Shown: piece after piece, positions 6,214-8,057 of the stretch
How positions within the stretch are numbered: the stretch's first letter is position 1
How the letters are laid out: each line of letters opens with the position of its first letter
NCBI GenBank assembly: GCA_946480345.1
Contig: CAMLJR010000133.1
Location: 1-8,057 of the forward strand
Direction of reading: 5' to 3'
From: an uncultured Spongiibacteraceae bacterium
Lineage (GTDB): Bacteria; Pseudomonadota; Gammaproteobacteria; Pseudomonadales; CAMLJR01
DNA length: 8,057 nucleotides
Made by a program: the position numbers and the translations under genes
The notes under the pieces: model-generated
The model's database searches: none
Told to the model about the DNA's origin: nothing
Seen by the model: the letters and a program-made list of their open reading frames with translations, nothing else

Positions 6214-7458
6214 TCATTCATAACGCAATGCTTCCGCCGGCTGAATCTGCGCCGCTCGCCATGCCGGATAAATCGTGGCGAGGAAACTGAGCAGCCAGGC
6301 GATGCCACACACCCGCGCGATTTCGAGTGGCACCACCACCGACGGAATACGCGTGACGAAATACACGCTGGGATCGAAAATTTGCGCGCCGAAAATGCGC
6401 TCGAAAAATTGGACTATTGCGCCGGCGTTCATAGCCAATGGCGTGCCGATCAACGCACCAATCAAGACGCCGGCAACACCGATCAGCGCACCTTGCACGA
6501 TAAAAATCGTCATGACCGAGCGCGGCGATGCGCCCATAGTACGCAGCACGGCGATATCCGCGCGTTTGTCGTTCACCATCATCGTCAGGATTGAAATGAT
6601 ATTGAACGCAGCGATCGCAATAATCACGAACAGCAGCAGCGCCACCATCGTTTTTTCCATTTTCACCGACTTGAACAGACTGCCCTGCGTTTCGCTCCAA
6701 TCGCTGACTTTATATTGCTGCGTCTGTGCGGCATTCCAACGCTGCAACAGTGGCGCCGCATCGAACAAATCGCGCACCGATATACGCAACCCACCGACGG
6801 TATCGCCCATCTGATAAAGGCGCTGGCCGTCTTTCAGGTTGATAAACGCCGTCGTGCTATCGAGTTGCGAGCCGCTGCGAAAAATCGCCACCACGGTGAA
6901 CCGTTTTTCACGCGGAAAAATGCCCATCGGCGTTACGGTCACCTTCGGCAGAATCACATCGACAGTGTCGCCGACGACGACGCCGAGATTACGCGCGAGG
7001 ATATCGCCAAGTGCGATGCCGAACGGCAGTTTGGTCAGATTATCGAAATGTCCATCGACCACGTGACGCTGCACCGACGACACGCGCTGCTCGTATTCCG
7101 GCACCACCGCCCATAACTGCGCACCGCGCACCGGCCCCTGATTCGCGAGCATGATGCTGCCGCCGACATAGGGCGCGGCCGCGATAAATCCAGGCGTATG
7201 TGCAACGTTGTCGGCCACTTGCTGCCAATGGCGCAGCCGTCCGTCGGGCGCTTCGATAAACCCGTGCGGAACCACCGCGAGAATACGATTGCGCAATTCG
7301 GCCTCGAAACCATTCATCACCGACATGACGACGATTAACGCAGCCACACCCAGAATCATGCCGAGCAGTGAAATCAGCGCGATAAACGAGATGAAATGAT
7401 CGCGCCGACGTGCGCGCGTATAACGCCATCCGATAAAACCGGCGAGCGGTTGAAACAT
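6214..7458 (-). CDS. lolC: LolC, lipoprotein-releasing ABC transporter permease
   Basis: LolC is the LolCDE permease whose periplasmic hook recruits the carrier LolA. The 414-residue product has helix 1 at about 23-49 ending in VMSVMNGFE, a periplasmic domain (50-265), helices at about 270-295, 314-345 and 373-397, and the C-terminal IYPAWRAAQIQPAEALRYE. Residues 176-187, TPMGIFPREKRF, align with the E. coli LolC hook (TPMGRIPSQRLF as I recall it), which the paralogue downstream of lolD lacks. This, plus its place first in the operon, supports LolC rather than LolE. The ATG at 7458 has AAGGA at 7469-7465 six bases upstream. It faces a divergent PilZ-like gene across 94 bases, so the lolCDE promoter should lie there. 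The operon is normally essential in Gammaproteobacteria. Confidence 0.93.
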   Translation of the reverse strand: MFQPLAGFIGWRYTRARRRDHFISFIALISLLGMILGVAALIVVMSVMNGFEAELRNRILAVVPHGFIEAPDGRLRHWQQVADNVAHTPGFIAAAPYVGGSIMLANQGPVRGAQLWAVVPEYEQRVSSVQRHVVDGHFDNLTKLPFGIALGDILARNLGVVVGDTVDVILPKVTVTPMGIFPREKRFTVVAIFRSGSQLDSTTAFINLKDGQRLYQMGDTVGGLRISVRDLFDAAPLLQRWNAAQTQQYKVSDWSETQGSLFKSVKMEKTMVALLLFVIIAIAAFNIISILTMMVNDKRADIAVLRTMGASPRSVMTIFIVQGALIGVAGVLIGALIGTPLAMNAGAIVQFFERIFGAQIFDPSVYFVTRIPSVVVPLEIARVCGIAWLLSFLATIYPAWRAAQIQPAEALRYE

Positions 7459-7552
7459 GAGTTGTCCTTTTTCGGCACCTGCCCGCGCCTGTTATTCCAC
7501 ACGCGGCTGTACTACAGTAGGTCTCTAAAAAGGCGACGGGAGATCCGCCAAC
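7459..7552. promoter_or_regulatory. Divergent region between lolC and the PilZ-like gene
   Basis: These 94 bases hold ribosome sites for both genes: AAGGA at 7469-7465 for lolC, and GGGAG at 7538-7542 for the plus-strand gene. They should also hold a promoter for each. At 7507-7520 two palindromes overlap: CTGTACTACAG (5-base arms, one-base centre) and CTACAGTAG (4-base arms, one-base centre). This is operator-like in form. I found no -35/-10 pair good enough to place a promoter. Confidence 0.35.
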
Positions 7553-8057
7553 TTGATCGAGAAAGCCCCAGAAAATTCATCATCCGGCACTGCTGCCAAC
7601 ACTACGTCCGACGCGCCCGAGCTGGACCGTCGCGAGTATTTTCGAGTCGATGACCGGATTATTTTGCGTTATCGCGTAGTCGCGGCCGACGCGGTAGGCA
7701 ATACACCCGCTGAGCGTCATTTCGATAACGCCGATGTTTTTGCGTTATTGCGAGAACTGCGCCAAATCGACCAAGAGAATAATAACGTATTGCGCTCGCT
7801 CGCCGAAACAAACCGCGAATTGGGCATCTATCTAAAAAGTCTCAATCGAAAAATCGAGCTGATCGCAGGCGCGCTGGCGGTGATGGATGAAGCGCAGCAA
7901 TTGCAATCGCCGCAACCGGTATCGATCAGCGAAACAAGTCTCTCGTTCTACGCCGAATCCGAACTCGCGGTCGGCACCGTTGTTGCCTTGGAGTTAATCC
8001 TGCTGCCCCAACATATCGGGCTGGCGATTTACGGCGAGGTCATCGCCAAACGCGACA
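7553..8057 (+). CDS. PilZ-like domain protein with helical insert, C-terminus cut off
   Basis: The frame runs from a TTG at 7553 to the window edge (168 codons) with no stop. An in-frame TAA at 7526 and no other start codon before 7553 fix the TTG, and GGGAG lies ten bases upstream. After a low-complexity Ser/Thr/Ala-rich leader (about 1-24), DRREYFRVDDRIILRYRV (25-42) resembles the start of a PilZ domain, including an RxxxR motif (Arg27-Arg31). A charged, probably helical segment follows (about 58-118). Then VSISETSLSFYAESELAVG (123-141) aligns with the usual D/N-x-S-x-x-G strand, and VVALELILLPQHIGLAIYGEVIAKR continues the barrel. The conserved Asp/Asn and Gly are both Ser (124 and 129), so cyclic-di-GMP binding is doubtful. 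PilZ proteins with long helical inserts and degenerate motifs, such as tetrameric XCC6012 of Xanthomonas, are a reasonable comparison. The role is unknown, probably cytoplasmic. Confidence 0.75.
   Translation, partial: MIEKAPENSSSGTAANTTSDAPELDRREYFRVDDRIILRYRVVAADAVGNTPAERHFDNADVFALLRELRQIDQENNNVLRSLAETNRELGIYLKSLNRKIELIAGALAVMDEAQQLQSPQPVSISETSLSFYAESELAVGTVVALELILLPQHIGLAIYGEVIAKRD

Noticed and set aside
7507..7517. LexA-type SOS box
   Set aside because: CTG and CAG are separated by five bases rather than the ten of the gammaproteobacterial consensus.
1..8057. Novel defence system, mobile island or CRISPR array
   Set aside because: All genes belong to recognised core families in a conserved order, with no integrase, transposase, terminal repeats, spacer array or abrupt composition change.

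Overview
The window reads as a compact stretch of core chromosome from a gammaproteobacterium with moderately high GC. Every gene belongs to envelope or housekeeping families. The order (PilZ-like protein, lolC-lolD-lolE, DUF2062 protein, comEC, exbB, exbD, lpxK) is the arrangement I recall from Pseudomonas aeruginosa (PA2989 down to PA2981) and related Pseudomonadales-type genomes. The organism cannot be named more precisely from the sequence alone. I see no mobile element, tRNA, rRNA, CRISPR array or prophage gene, and no stretch over 300 bases without a gene.

Layout by coordinate. 1-37 (-): first 12 codons of a probable lpxK, cut by the window edge. 42-470 (-): exbD. 487-1128 (-): exbB, probably from a GTG start. 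1200-3608 (-): comEC, the DNA-uptake channel, carrying an unusual Trp-rich hexapeptide repeat at 2367-2492. 3609-3701: divergent promoter region. 3702-4232 (+): DUF2062 membrane protein. 4229-5464 (-): lolE, whose stop codon overlaps the DUF2062 stop in a shared CTAG. 5464-6159 (-): lolD from a TTG start, joined to lolE by a TGATG junction. 6214-7458 (-): lolC. 7459-7552: second divergent promoter region. 7553-8057 (+): an incomplete PilZ-like protein from a TTG start.

How the genes work together. LolCDE is the inner-membrane ABC transporter that extracts mature lipoproteins and passes them to the periplasmic carrier LolA. The upstream subunit carries the proline-rich hook expected of LolC and the downstream one lacks it, so the two paralogues can be told apart. 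LpxK makes lipid A. ExbB/ExbD form a proton-driven stator of the ExbBD/TolQR/MotAB class, with no TonB-like partner visible here. ComEC is the inner-membrane channel for transforming DNA. The minus-strand genes form two probable transcription units, lolCDE and comEC-exbB-exbD-lpxK, separated by the single plus-strand DUF2062 gene.

The gene content is conventional. The points most worth a second look are the hexapeptide repeat inside ComEC, the A8 tract at the exbD/lpxK junction, the degenerate PilZ motif with its helical insert, and a threonine-to-alanine change in ExbB transmembrane segment 2.
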